Shown in pieces: positions 1 through 8,061 of a stretch of DNA of 48,339 nucleotides. The DNA is taken from positions 1 through 48,339 of the forward strand of contig CAIRQL010000166.1 in assembly GCA_903880675.1 (NCBI GenBank), read 5' to 3'. This DNA is from an uncultured Holophagaceae bacterium. GTDB lineage: Bacteria > Acidobacteriota > Holophagae > Holophagales > Holophagaceae. How positions within the stretch are numbered: position 1 is the stretch's first letter; every line of letters begins with the position of its first letter. Position numbers and translations under genes: made by a program. The notes under the pieces are model-generated. The model did not search any database, had not been told where the DNA came from, and was given only the letters and a program-made list of their open reading frames with translations.

Positions 1-483
1 GCCAGCGATCTTGTCCCGAATGCGGGAGGCGATCATCTCCCGCTCGAACTCCGCGAAGCTCATGAGCATGTTCAGGGTGAGCCGGCCCACCGGATCGGTC
101 GTCGAGAAATTCTGGGTGATGCTCACGAAGGCTGCTTGGTGACGGTTGAACTGCTCCATGACCTTCGCGAAGTCCAGCAGAGACCTGGAGAGCCGGTCCA
201 CTTTGTAGACCAGGACCAGGTCCACCAGGCCCCTGGTGACGTGGTCCATGAGCTTGCGGAACCCAGGGCGATCGGTGTTGGCGCCGGTGAACCCACCGTC
301 GTCGTAGGCTTCCTCACTGGCCACCCACCCGCGGCTTGCTTGGCTCCGGATGTAATCCAGGCAGGCTTCACGCTGGGCGTCTAGAGAGTTGAAGTCCTTC
401 TCCAGGCCTGCGGTGGTGGACTTCCGGGTGTAGATGGCACAGCGGATGACAGGTGTTTGTTCCGTCGGTTTCCTATCGACCAT
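1..483 (-). CDS. Serine site-specific recombinase, C-terminus beyond the window
   Basis: The reading frame is open from an ATG at 483 to the window edge, giving 161 residues of an N-terminal resolvase domain. The nucleophile motif YTRKS (Ser about 22) is followed by a [13 protein letters not shown] stretch, VDRLSRS and FAEFERE, all typical of large serine recombinases. The recombinase and zinc-ribbon regions expected after residue 160 lie outside the window, so nothing suggests truncation in the cell. The family cuts and rejoins DNA through a phosphoserine link to integrate or excise mobile elements. Its start overlaps the end of the DUF2924 gene by 11 nt, so the two are probably translated together. 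Inference: this is the integration module of the island or of an element inside it. Confidence 0.93.
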   Translation of the reverse strand, partial: MVDRKPTEQTPVIRCAIYTRKSTTAGLEKDFNSLDAQREACLDYIRSQASRGWVASEEAYDDGGFTGANTDRPGFRKLMDHVTRGLVDLVLVYKVDRLSRSLLDFAKVMEQFNRHQAAFVSITQNFSTTDPVGRLTLNMLMSFAEFEREMIASRIRDKIAG

Positions 484-1012
484 CGTTGCCGCCCCGGCCG
501 ATCAGCCTGAAGAATAGGAAGCCATTCCAAGCTGTTCCAGTGATCTCCCGGGCAATGGCCGAAAGGCTGCGGTAGGGCCTCCCTCCGTATTGGAACCCAC
601 TGTCGAGGACGGTCACCTCATGAGCGAAGTGATTGAACACCCGAGTGAGGACTGCGCCAGGCGTTGGAAGCCGTGGGTCCCGGGGCCCTTCCTTTGGCTG
701 GGAGATCCTACTCGCCGGCCTTGGGCGAACACTCAGTTTCGGCATGGCCTGGAGATTGGCCGGGGTCAATTGCTGGATTCTGGCTTCGGCTGACTCAGAG
801 AGCCCTCCTTCCATTCGTTCCTGCATTCGGAACGCAATCTTCTTGCGCAGGTAGAGGAGGTTCTTTGACCTCGCCACCTCCCCGAAGGCTTCTGCCCAGC
901 GCAGTCTCAGTTGCGCCAGGTTCATTTCCTGGAGCACTGCGATATCCCTTGCCAGAGCCCGCATCGCAGCGGCTTCGCGCGATAGGGCTTCGCCCGTGTT
1001 CTTTCGAACCAT
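473..1012 (-). CDS. DUF2924 family protein (recombinase-associated)
   Basis: This protein of about 179 residues resembles the DUF2924 family, which is habitually encoded directly before serine recombinases of this type. The central part holds the family-like run from FGEVARSKN through [11 protein letters not shown]. The C-terminus ([21 protein letters not shown]) resembles the RAMA/DUF2924 fold seen in DNA-associated proteins. I chose ATG 1012 over the ATG at 1027 because a perfect AGGAGG sits six bases before it, inside the longer frame. It ends 11 nt inside the recombinase gene. Its molecular role is unknown; a recombination accessory or directionality role is a guess from gene order. Confidence 0.82.
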   Translation of the reverse strand: MVRKNTGEALSREAAAMRALARDIAVLQEMNLAQLRLRWAEAFGEVARSKNLLYLRKKIAFRMQERMEGGLSESAEARIQQLTPANLQAMPKLSVRPRPASRISQPKEGPRDPRLPTPGAVLTRVFNHFAHEVTVLDSGFQYGGRPYRSLSAIAREITGTAWNGFLFFRLIGRGGNDGR

Positions 1013-1027
1013 GTAGCACCTCCTCAT

Positions 1028-1387
1028 AGCCCCGTCTCTCGGGGTGCTGTATGGGCGCTCTTTGGGGATGGATCTTCAAGTCATTTCTTTAACTCTCGAA
1101 GCAAATCGGGTTGTTGGGCTTTCACGGCGGGAACAGGGGTTCAAATCCCGTTAGCCCAAGTAGATTCTCAGCTCACCGCTAACACCTCCCTCGCCCGAAG
1201 GTTCCCAGAACCCACCTCGCGGGAACGGTTTCCGGGTAACAACTTAGGTAGGATTGGAGACTGGCTAGCGTATTCATCTTCTGGGCTACCCAATTCCCCC
1301 CGGCCAGCCCCTCTGGCCGTTAAACTCAAGCCACAGTTCCATTAGTTCATCTCATTCTTTGTAAACCCAGAATACAGAGACCCTCTC
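1028..1387. other. Intergenic region between recombinase module and first hsdR
   Basis: I see no credible gene in this 360-base gap. It holds a tRNA-Glu-like relic (1114-1159) and a short hairpin at 1301-1319 (CGGCCAG / CTGGCCG, 5-nt loop) with no strong T-tract. The divergent promoters of the DUF2924 gene and of hsdR must both lie here, but I see no convincing -35/-10 pair. Confidence 0.5.
1114..1159 (+). other. tRNA-Glu (TTC) 3'-half relic, candidate attachment site
   Basis: Positions 1119-1150 read like the 3' half of a tRNA-Glu: anticodon loop CTTTCAC, then the 3' anticodon strand GGCGG, a GAACA variable region, and a T-arm with loop TTCAAAT. The 5' half is missing: no D-arm and no proper anticodon 5' strand precede it. 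The T-stem has one G-G mismatch. Instead of a normal acceptor, TTGGGCT (1114-1120) pairs with AGCCCAA (1153-1159), so the whole piece folds as a compact hairpin. A functional tRNA is excluded. Partial tRNA 3' ends are common scars of integration, and this one lies beside a recombinase, so an attachment-site relic is my preferred reading. Confidence 0.5.
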
Positions 1388-3754
1388 GTGGACCTTTGCT
1401 CCCTCACCGAGTCAGACATTTGTGACCAGTTCATCACCCCGGCCATTCAGGCGGCGGGGTGGGAGCCGACGACTCAGATTCGTAGGGAGGTGACCTACAC
1501 GGCAGGGCGTATCTGGGTCCAAGGACGGATGGCAAGCCGAAGTAAGAAGCGCAAGCGCGCTGACTATGTCCTGTATTTCCGGGCCGGAATTCCCTTGGCG
1601 GTCATTGAAGCCAAGGATGCCAACCACACGGTTGGGGCAGGGATGCAGCAGGCCCTGGCCTATGCCGAGGACTTGGATGCCCCATTCGCGGTCAGCAGCA
1701 ACGGGACTGGTTTTCTCATCCATGATCGGACGGGTGCAGGTGACCCGGTTGAGCGGGAATTGCATCTAGACGCCCTACCCTCCCCGGCCGACCTCTGGGA
1801 ACGCTACTGCACCTGGAAGGGGCTGGATGCTGCCGGGGCGAAGCTGGCTACCACGACATCCTTCCTCGACCCCGAGGGCAAGGAGCTTCGATACTTCCAA
1901 CGGGTGGCCGTGCAGCGAGCCATTGAAGCCATCGCCCAGGGCCAGCGTCGGCTGCTCCTGGTCATGGCTACGGGCACTGGGAAGACCCTCACGGCCTTCC
2001 ACCTCATCTGGCGTCTTTGGAAGAGCGGCCAAGCCAAGCGGATCCTCTTCTTGGTGGATCGGGACGCCATCCTTGGCCAGACCTACCGGAATGATTTCGC
2101 GCCCTTCGGCAAGGCCATGACACGAATCGCCAACCGTCAGGTGGACACCTCCTACGAAATCTACTTGGCCCTCTACCAGTCCGTGACTGGCACCGAGGAA
2201 GCTCAGAACATCTACCGCCAGTTCAGCCCCGGGTTCTTCGATCTGGTAGTTGTGGACGAGTGCCACCGCGGTAGCGCCCGCGAGGACAGCGCCTGGCGGG
2301 AGATCCTGGACTATTTCGATGGTGCCGTTCACCTGGGGCTGACGGCGACCCCCAAGGAAACCAAGGACGTCTCCACTCAGACCTACTTTGGGGATCCCCT
2401 TTATACCTATTCTCTGCGCCAGGGCATCGAGGATGGCTTCCTGGCCCCCTACAAGGTGGTCCGAATCGGCCTGGACCGGGACCTCATGGGGTGGCGGCCG
2501 GCCATCGGCCAGCGAGATGACGAAGGTCAACTCATCGAGGACCGGGAATTCAACCAGGCGGACATGGACCGGGACCTGATCCTGACCCAGCGTGCCGTAA
2601 CCGTGGCCCGACGGGTGCTGGAATACCTGAAGGACGTGGACCCCTACGGCAAGACCATCGTGTTCTGTGAGGACATCGCCCATGCCGAACGCATGCGGAG
2701 TGCCTTCGTAAACCTGCTGCCCGAGTTCCTGCCCTCGGAACGGGGGCACGAAGCCCGGTTCGTGGTCCGAATGACCGGGGACAGCCCGGAAGGAACGGAC
2801 AAGCTGGACGATTTCATGCACGGGGAGAAGCGGTATCCCGTAATCGCCACCACCTCGAAGCTGCTCACCACGGGCGTGGACACCAAGCCCTGCAAGCTGA
2901 TCGTGCTTGACCAGTTCATTCAGTCCTCTATCGAGTTCAAGCAGATCGTGGGTCGTGGCAGCCGGATCCTAGAGGATGCGGGGAAGCTGTGGTTCACCAT
3001 CCTCGATTTCCGGGGCGCCACGCGTAAGTTCGCCGATCCCGACTTCGATGGGCTGCCTGAGGTCATCTACGAACCAAAGGAAGACGAACCGGTCGCGCCT
3101 CCGGACGACATCGAAGGAGGCGGACCGAATCCTGAATACCCGAACGGCCCTGAGGGACCCGAAGGCCCAGGGGAACCAGTCGATCCCCGTGTGGTCTACC
3201 GGGTCAGCAATGTCACCGTGAAGGTGATCGCGGAGCGGGTGCAGTATCTGGGGCCCGACGGCCGGCTAATCACCGAATCCTTGCGAGACTACACCAGGGC
3301 CAGCGTGCGGAAACGTTTCGCGAGCCTGGATGCCTTCCTGCGCCACTGGACTGAGGCCGATCGCAAGGAAGCCATCCTGCAGGAGCTGCGGGAACAGGGC
3401 GTGCTCCTGGAGGACCTCCGTGACCAGCTCGGTCGGGACCTGGATCCGTTTGATCTTATCTGCCATGTGGCATTCGACCGACCTCCCCTCACCCGGAAGG
3501 AACGAGCCGACCAGGTCCGCAAGCGGGATGTCTTCACGAAATATGGCCCCCGGGCCCAGGCCGTTCTGAACGCCCTGCTCGACAAGTACGCCGATTCAGG
3601 GATCGAGTCCGTGGAGGATGGCCAGATCCTGCGGCTGAAACCCCTGAGCGATCTGGGTACCCCAATGGAGTTGGTGAAGGCATTTGGTGGCAAGACCGAA
3701 TTCGACAACGCAATAAAAGAACTCGAAATAGCCATTTATAACTCAACAGGTTGA
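1388..3754 (+). CDS. hsdR: Type I restriction enzyme R subunit (EcoEI-like), resident locus
   Basis: This 788-residue protein is full length for EcoEI-type HsdR. The N-terminal PD-(D/E)XK nuclease is visible as D59 followed by VIEAK (E74, K76). The SF2 helicase motor follows: ATGTGKT (about 194-200), DECH (290-293) and LTATPKE (about 319-324). A proline/glycine-rich linker near 575-600 leads to the C-terminal HsdM-binding domain. The enzyme translocates DNA using ATP and cuts at a distance when the HsdM/HsdS target is unmethylated. An in-frame TAG upstream leaves GTG 1388 as the only usable start; no strong Shine-Dalgarno is seen. The cognate hsdM and hsdS are now about 9 kb downstream because a transposon has entered the gene between them. 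Confidence 0.95.
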   Translation: MDLCSLTESDICDQFITPAIQAAGWEPTTQIRREVTYTAGRIWVQGRMASRSKKRKRADYVLYFRAGIPLAVIEAKDANHTVGAGMQQALAYAEDLDAPFAVSSNGTGFLIHDRTGAGDPVERELHLDALPSPADLWERYCTWKGLDAAGAKLATTTSFLDPEGKELRYFQRVAVQRAIEAIAQGQRRLLLVMATGTGKTLTAFHLIWRLWKSGQAKRILFLVDRDAILGQTYRNDFAPFGKAMTRIANRQVDTSYEIYLALYQSVTGTEEAQNIYRQFSPGFFDLVVVDECHRGSAREDSAWREILDYFDGAVHLGLTATPKETKDVSTQTYFGDPLYTYSLRQGIEDGFLAPYKVVRIGLDRDLMGWRPAIGQRDDEGQLIEDREFNQADMDRDLILTQRAVTVARRVLEYLKDVDPYGKTIVFCEDIAHAERMRSAFVNLLPEFLPSERGHEARFVVRMTGDSPEGTDKLDDFMHGEKRYPVIATTSKLLTTGVDTKPCKLIVLDQFIQSSIEFKQIVGRGSRILEDAGKLWFTILDFRGATRKFADPDFDGLPEVIYEPKEDEPVAPPDDIEGGGPNPEYPNGPEGPEGPGEPVDPRVVYRVSNVTVKVIAERVQYLGPDGRLITESLRDYTRASVRKRFASLDAFLRHWTEADRKEAILQELREQGVLLEDLRDQLGRDLDPFDLICHVAFDRPPLTRKERADQVRKRDVFTKYGPRAQAVLNALLDKYADSGIESVEDGQILRLKPLSDLGTPMELVKAFGGKTEFDNAIKELEIAIYNSTG

Positions 3755-3783
3755 TTGTTTAATTTATTTTAAATTACTACTAA

Positions 3784-4551
3784 ATGGAAAGTAATATGGA
3801 AAAAAACATATTAAAATTACACAACGAAGCAAAAATTTTTGTTGAAAAGGGTGGCGAGAAAGAAGTCATTACCCTTATAGATGAAATATCGAATTTCATT
3901 AAATTTTCTGACCTTCAACCGGATTCAATTTACCTTAATGCTCCAATAGATACAGATTTGTCGAATTATGGGCCACCGGGGAATCCACCATTACTAATTT
4001 GGGGATTATTAAGGGAAATCGAAAATTGGATGCACGCCGCTCAAATATTACCATTATACAAAATCAATCAACTACTGAAATCATTCATTCATTCCCTTTC
4101 GAATGGTTATTATCAAACGGCTATGATGAATGCTAGGGCCATAATTGAAACCACAGCTCTTGCAAGATATGAATGGACTGAAAGCGAGAAAAAATCGAAA
4201 GTTTTATTAGAATACGCACCAGACAAGATTAGGTCAGACCTTCAAGATATTGAAAAGCTTCAACTGATTGGTAAATCATGCTTGGACATGCTTACGCACT
4301 ATAGAATTTTACTGCAAAAAACTCGCACAGATTGGTCCGCATTACTACATACCGATCCCAATCATGAGAACAAAGAAGAAATGGACAAAAGGTTAACTCA
4401 AACTAATGTTTTTACGGCTATAGATAAACTTAGTTTTCCCTCAACCCGATATGGAAATACTCCGAGAATGCAATATGAAGTAATGTCTGATTTTGTTCAC
4501 CCAAATCGCGGATCAAGTATGTTGTTTTACACCAAATCAGTAGTTAAAAAC
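3784..4551 (+). pseudogene. AT-rich gene of unknown function, 5' part (interrupted by transposon)
   Basis: This is the first 256 codons of an unrecognised gene, far richer in A+T than its neighbours and therefore probably acquired separately from the hsd genes. The likely translation start is ATG 3796, which has GGAAAG placed correctly before it; ATG 3784 is the alternative. The protein looks mostly helical and soluble, with a central segment NARAIIETTALARYEW. An ISL3-type transposon follows codon 256. In place, the frame reads 14 codons into the left inverted repeat and stops at 4593. Joining 4551 to 12675 restores a 313-residue protein with no frameshift. Lying between hsdR and hsdM, it was an accessory gene of the RM locus; I cannot assign a function. 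Confidence 0.85.
4544..4551. repeat. Target-site duplication, left copy (TTAAAAAC)
   Basis: TTAAAAAC abuts the outer end of the left inverted repeat, and the same 8-mer abuts the outer end of the right one at 12667-12674. Eight-base duplications are normal for ISL3-family insertion. The exact match suggests a fairly recent single transposition event. Confidence 0.95.
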
Positions 4552-4620
4552 GGCTATGTGCAATCCAGGGTTGAACCGGGTGGCCCGGGCTAGGTGAACT
4601 CGCCTGCCTCGGCCGCCGCC
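4552..4620 (+). repeat. Left terminal inverted repeat, 69 bp
   Basis: This matches the reverse complement of 12598-12666 over 69 bases with a single difference at 4586 (C here, T in the other copy). Outside this span the two ends diverge at once. It is long for the ISL3 family, whose repeats are usually a few tens of bases at most. Confidence 0.95.
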
Positions 4621-4687
4621 CTTTGTGCATTTCAGGGTTGACACCCCCCACCTTAGGCATATCTTAAAATGTGCAATCTAGGGTTGA
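4557..4687 (+). repeat. Three direct subterminal repeats at the left transposon end
   Basis: An 18-base motif occurs three times in the same orientation: TGTGCAATCCAGGGTTGA at 4557-4574 (inside the terminal repeat), TGTGCATTTCAGGGTTGA at 4624-4641 and TGTGCAATCTAGGGTTGA at 4670-4687. The right end has only the terminal copy. The middle copy contains most of the candidate -35 box and the last one lies between the -10 and the hsdM ribosome site. Inference: these are transposase-binding sites that could also repress the hsd operon. Confidence 0.8.
4638..4665 (+). promoter_or_regulatory. Candidate promoter of the transposon hsdMSR-tnp operon
   Basis: TTGACA at 4638-4643 is a consensus -35. TATCTT at 4660-4665 follows after a 16-base spacer as a weaker -10. 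A purine-rich GAGGGGATGGA precedes the hsdM ATG at 4697. The -35 overlaps the middle subterminal repeat. Confidence 0.5.
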
Positions 4688-4696
4688 GGGGATGGA

Positions 4697-6715
4697 ATGG
4701 CTAACGGACAGGTCAAAGACACGATGCTGGCGGACTTCATCTGGAAGAACGCCGAGGACCTGTGGGGCGACTTCCGACACACGGAGTTCGGCAAGGTCAT
4801 TCTCCCCTTCACCCTGCTTCGGCGGCTGGAATGCGTCCTGGAGACCAGCCGTGTGAAGGTGCGGGCCGCCCACGAGGAACACAAGGACTCCGGGCTGGCA
4901 GTGGACACCATCCTTCGGAAGTTGACGGGCCTGCCCTTCTACAACGTGAGCGAGTACACCCTCGACAACCTTGGCTCCTCCAAGACCCGCCAGAACCTTG
5001 AAGACTACGTCTCGAAGTTCTCCGGAAACGCCCGAGCGATCTTCGAGCAGTTTGAGTTCGCCAGCACGATCACCAAGCTGGACAAGGCCGGGATTCTCTT
5101 CCGGATCTGCAAGAACTTCGCCGGGATCGACCTCGACCCGAAAGTGGTGCCTGATCGGGTAATGAGCAACATCTACGAGCACCTCATCCGCCGCTTCGGG
5201 GCCGCCGTCAACGAAGGGGCTGAGGACTTCATGACCCCGAGGGACGTAGTCCACTTGGCCACCACCCTCTTGCTTGACCCTGACGACAAGCTCTTTGAGT
5301 CGAACCCTGGCCTGATTCGGACCCTCTACGATCCAACCAGTGGGACCGGAGGGTTCCTCTCGGACGCGATGGATCATGTCGATACCTACTCGTCCAAGTA
5401 TTCAGTGCCTCCGGTGCTGATTCCCTTCGGCCAAGAGTTGGAGCCTGAGACCCACGCGGTCTGCCTTTCCAGCATGTTGCTGAGGACGCTGGCCAGCGAC
5501 CCAGGCCGGGACCTCTCCAAGAACATCAAGCTGGGGAACACGCTCTCGAACGACCAGTTCCGGGACGACCGGTTCCACTACGGTCTGGCCAATCCCCCCT
5601 TCGGGAAGAAGTGGGAGAAGGAACAAGAGTTTGTTGAGCGAGAACGCCGAGAGAAGGGGTTCCTGGGCCGCTTCGGGCCGGGAACTCCACGCATCAACGA
5701 TGGCTCGATGCTCTTCCTTCTGCACCTTGCCAGCAAGATGGAGCACCCCGAGAAGGGCGGCGGGCGGGTCGCTATCGTCCTGTCCGGCTCGCCGCTATTC
5801 AATGGTGGGGCTGGGTCAGGGGAATCAGAGATCCGGCGCTGGCTGCTGGAACAGGACCTCGTTGAGGCCATCGTCGCCTTGCCCTCGGGAATCTTCTTCC
5901 GGACGGGGATCGGGACCTACATCTGGATCCTCAGCAACAAGAAGGCCCAGGAACGCAAGGGGAAGGTCCAGTTGCTTGATGCGACGACCTTCTGGACCCC
6001 CATCAAGAACGAGGGCAACAAGCGCCGTAAGATCAGCGACGACCAGATCCGGGAGATCGCGGACCAGTACCTTGCCTTCGAGTCCTCGCGCATCAGCAAG
6101 GTCATCGAGTCCACCCAGTTCGGCTACCGGAGGATCAAGGTGCTTCGCCCCCTCCGGATGGCTCTCCACCTCAATCCGGAGGCCCTGGGCCGCCTGAAGG
6201 AGCACAAGCAGTGGCAGAAGCTCTCTGAGGCCGAGGCCAAGGCCTGGGAGAAGGCTTTGACTCCCCATCTCGGAGAAGTCCACGACTACGGCTGGGCAAA
6301 GACCTTCGCGGAGGAGACCAGCGCGAAGAGCAAGGTCATCGAAAAGGTCGGCAAGGCCTTCATCAAGGCCCTAATCAACACCTTTGGCGAGCGTGACCCC
6401 CAGGGGGAGATCGTCCTGGATGACGACGGCGTCCAGGTTCCGGATCCCGAGCTTGCCGACTTCGAGAACGTGCCTCTTGGTCAGGACATCAAGGACTACC
6501 TGGCTGTGGAGGTGATGCCTCATGTTCCTGATGCCTACATCGACGAGTCTTTCTGTGACGACGGGGACAAGAAGGTCGGTCGGGTTGGCTATGAGATCAA
6601 CTTCAACCGCTACTTCTACAAGTTCCAGCCGCCGCCGAAGCTCGAAGAGATCGACGCCAAGCTGAAGCAGGTGGAGGAAGAGATCCACGCGCTGCTGAAC
6701 GCGGTGACGAAATGA
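4697..6715 (+). CDS. hsdM: Type I DNA methyltransferase M subunit (transposon copy)
   Basis: This 672-residue HsdM has an N-terminal helical HsdM_N domain, the AdoMet-binding motif DPTSGTGGFL near residue 212, and the adenine-methyltransferase motif NPPFGKKW near residue 298. A long C-terminal extension ends in a coiled helix (KLEEIDAKLKQVEEEI) probably used to contact HsdS. It methylates adenine in the bipartite site chosen by HsdS. It is longer than the resident HsdM (509 aa) and has a different motif I (DPTSGTGG against DPACGTGG), so the two belong to different type I families. Its stop overlaps the hsdS start as ATGA. Confidence 0.95.
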   Translation: MANGQVKDTMLADFIWKNAEDLWGDFRHTEFGKVILPFTLLRRLECVLETSRVKVRAAHEEHKDSGLAVDTILRKLTGLPFYNVSEYTLDNLGSSKTRQNLEDYVSKFSGNARAIFEQFEFASTITKLDKAGILFRICKNFAGIDLDPKVVPDRVMSNIYEHLIRRFGAAVNEGAEDFMTPRDVVHLATTLLLDPDDKLFESNPGLIRTLYDPTSGTGGFLSDAMDHVDTYSSKYSVPPVLIPFGQELEPETHAVCLSSMLLRTLASDPGRDLSKNIKLGNTLSNDQFRDDRFHYGLANPPFGKKWEKEQEFVERERREKGFLGRFGPGTPRINDGSMLFLLHLASKMEHPEKGGGRVAIVLSGSPLFNGGAGSGESEIRRWLLEQDLVEAIVALPSGIFFRTGIGTYIWILSNKKAQERKGKVQLLDATTFWTPIKNEGNKRRKISDDQIREIADQYLAFESSRISKVIESTQFGYRRIKVLRPLRMALHLNPEALGRLKEHKQWQKLSEAEAKAWEKALTPHLGEVHDYGWAKTFAEETSAKSKVIEKVGKAFIKALINTFGERDPQGEIVLDDDGVQVPDPELADFENVPLGQDIKDYLAVEVMPHVPDAYIDESFCDDGDKKVGRVGYEINFNRYFYKFQPPPKLEEIDAKLKQVEEEIHALLNAVTK

Positions 6716-8061
6716 GCCGTTACAAGCCCTATGGTGCCTACAGGGACTCCGGCTCGGAGTGGCTGGGCTCCATCCCTAAGCATTGGGAGGTGAAGCGACT
6801 CCGTCATTTGGCCTCGTTTGCGAACAGCAATGTGGACAAGAAAAGTCATGATGGAGAGCAGGCGGTTCGCCTCTGCAATTACACCGATGTCTATTACAAC
6901 GAGTTCATCCATGCGGACTTGGACTTCATGCCTGCTACCGCTACGGAAGGGCAGGCCGTAGCGTTCGGGCTTCAGGCTGGTGATGTCATCATCACGAAGG
7001 ATTCTGAGGATCCGAGGGACATTGGTATCCCATCGTTCGTACCCGAAAACATCCCGGGGGTAGTTTGCGGCTACCACCTCACATTGATTCGGGCGATCCA
7101 CCCCCAGACTGCTCAATTCATCTTCCGCGCCATCCAGAGCCACCCAAGCAAAGGCTACTTCTATGTTGGGGCCCCCGGGATCACGAGGTTTGGCTTGGGC
7201 CAGGACGTTATCGGGGATCTTCCCGTTGCTCTCCCACCTGTGTCCGAACGTGCCCGGATCGCCGATTGGATCCAATCCGAGACGGCCCGCATTGACGCAC
7301 TGATCGGGAAGAAGACGCTCTTCATTGATCTCCTAAAGCAGAAGCGCCAGTCCGCCATCACTCAGGCCGTCACAAAGGGGCACGACCCCAATGTGAAGTT
7401 GAAGGACTCGGGGGTGGCGTGGATTGGAGAAGTCCCTGCACACTGGAGTGTCTCAAAACTTGGCTATATCGCTACCGAACAAGGTGGGAAAACGCCTAGC
7501 ACCTCGGACTCACGGTTTTGGGATGGGGGCATCCCATGGGTGACCCCAAAGGATATGAAGGTTGATTTGATCAGCCGTTCGTTGGATACGATCACGGAAA
7601 CCGCCGTGAGTGAGTGTGGGATGCCACTAATTCAGCCGGGTTCGGTTCTCGTGGTGGTGCGTGGGATGATCCTGGCCCACTCGTTTCCTGTTGCAGAAAC
7701 GGCGATACCAGTAACTATCAACCAGGACATGAAGGCGCTCACCCCATGTCCTGAAGTGCTGGCTCCGTATCTGCGACTTCTTCTTCAAAGCGCCAAGCAG
7801 TATGTGGTTAGCGTGCTTGTTGCCGAAGCGGCCCACGGCACTTGTGTCCTGCGGACTGACATTTGGAAACAGTTGCCAATGGTCATTCCGCCTCTTGGTG
7901 AGCAAAAGGAAATCCTTGATTACATCTCGACTACTACGAAAAGGCTTGATGCCGTTGTCGCCGCAGTCGTGTCAAGCATCACCCTCCTCAAAGAGCGCCG
8001 CACAGCCCTGATCACCGCCGCCGTTACCGGCCAAATCGACCTGCGGGAGGACATCGCATGA
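6712..8061 (+). CDS. hsdS: Type I specificity subunit S (transposon copy)
   Basis: This 449-residue protein has two target-recognition domains. The first begins at SEWLGSIPKHWEVKRL (about residues 16-31) and the second at VAWIGEVPAHWSVSKL (about 236-251). Each ends in a conserved helical spacer introduced by PPVSERARIADWI or PPLGEQKEILDYI. It fixes the split DNA target for both methylation and restriction. It overlaps hsdM and hsdR by 4 nt each. The recognition sequence cannot be read from sequence alone. It shares no obvious recognition domain with the resident HsdS, so the two systems should protect different sites. Confidence 0.94.
   Translation: MSRYKPYGAYRDSGSEWLGSIPKHWEVKRLRHLASFANSNVDKKSHDGEQAVRLCNYTDVYYNEFIHADLDFMPATATEGQAVAFGLQAGDVIITKDSEDPRDIGIPSFVPENIPGVVCGYHLTLIRAIHPQTAQFIFRAIQSHPSKGYFYVGAPGITRFGLGQDVIGDLPVALPPVSERARIADWIQSETARIDALIGKKTLFIDLLKQKRQSAITQAVTKGHDPNVKLKDSGVAWIGEVPAHWSVSKLGYIATEQGGKTPSTSDSRFWDGGIPWVTPKDMKVDLISRSLDTITETAVSECGMPLIQPGSVLVVVRGMILAHSFPVAETAIPVTINQDMKALTPCPEVLAPYLRLLLQSAKQYVVSVLVAEAAHGTCVLRTDIWKQLPMVIPPLGEQKEILDYISTTTKRLDAVVAAVVSSITLLKERRTALITAAVTGQIDLREDIA

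Noticed and set aside
1119-1159. Functional tRNA-Glu gene
   Set aside because: The D-arm, the 5' anticodon strand and a matching acceptor are absent, and the T-stem is mismatched.
6712-8061. Inverted or duplicated hsdS segments that could give phase-variable specificity
   Set aside because: Neither specificity gene has an inverted partner or partial copy in the window. The internal repeat in the resident HsdS is the normal two-half structure of the family.
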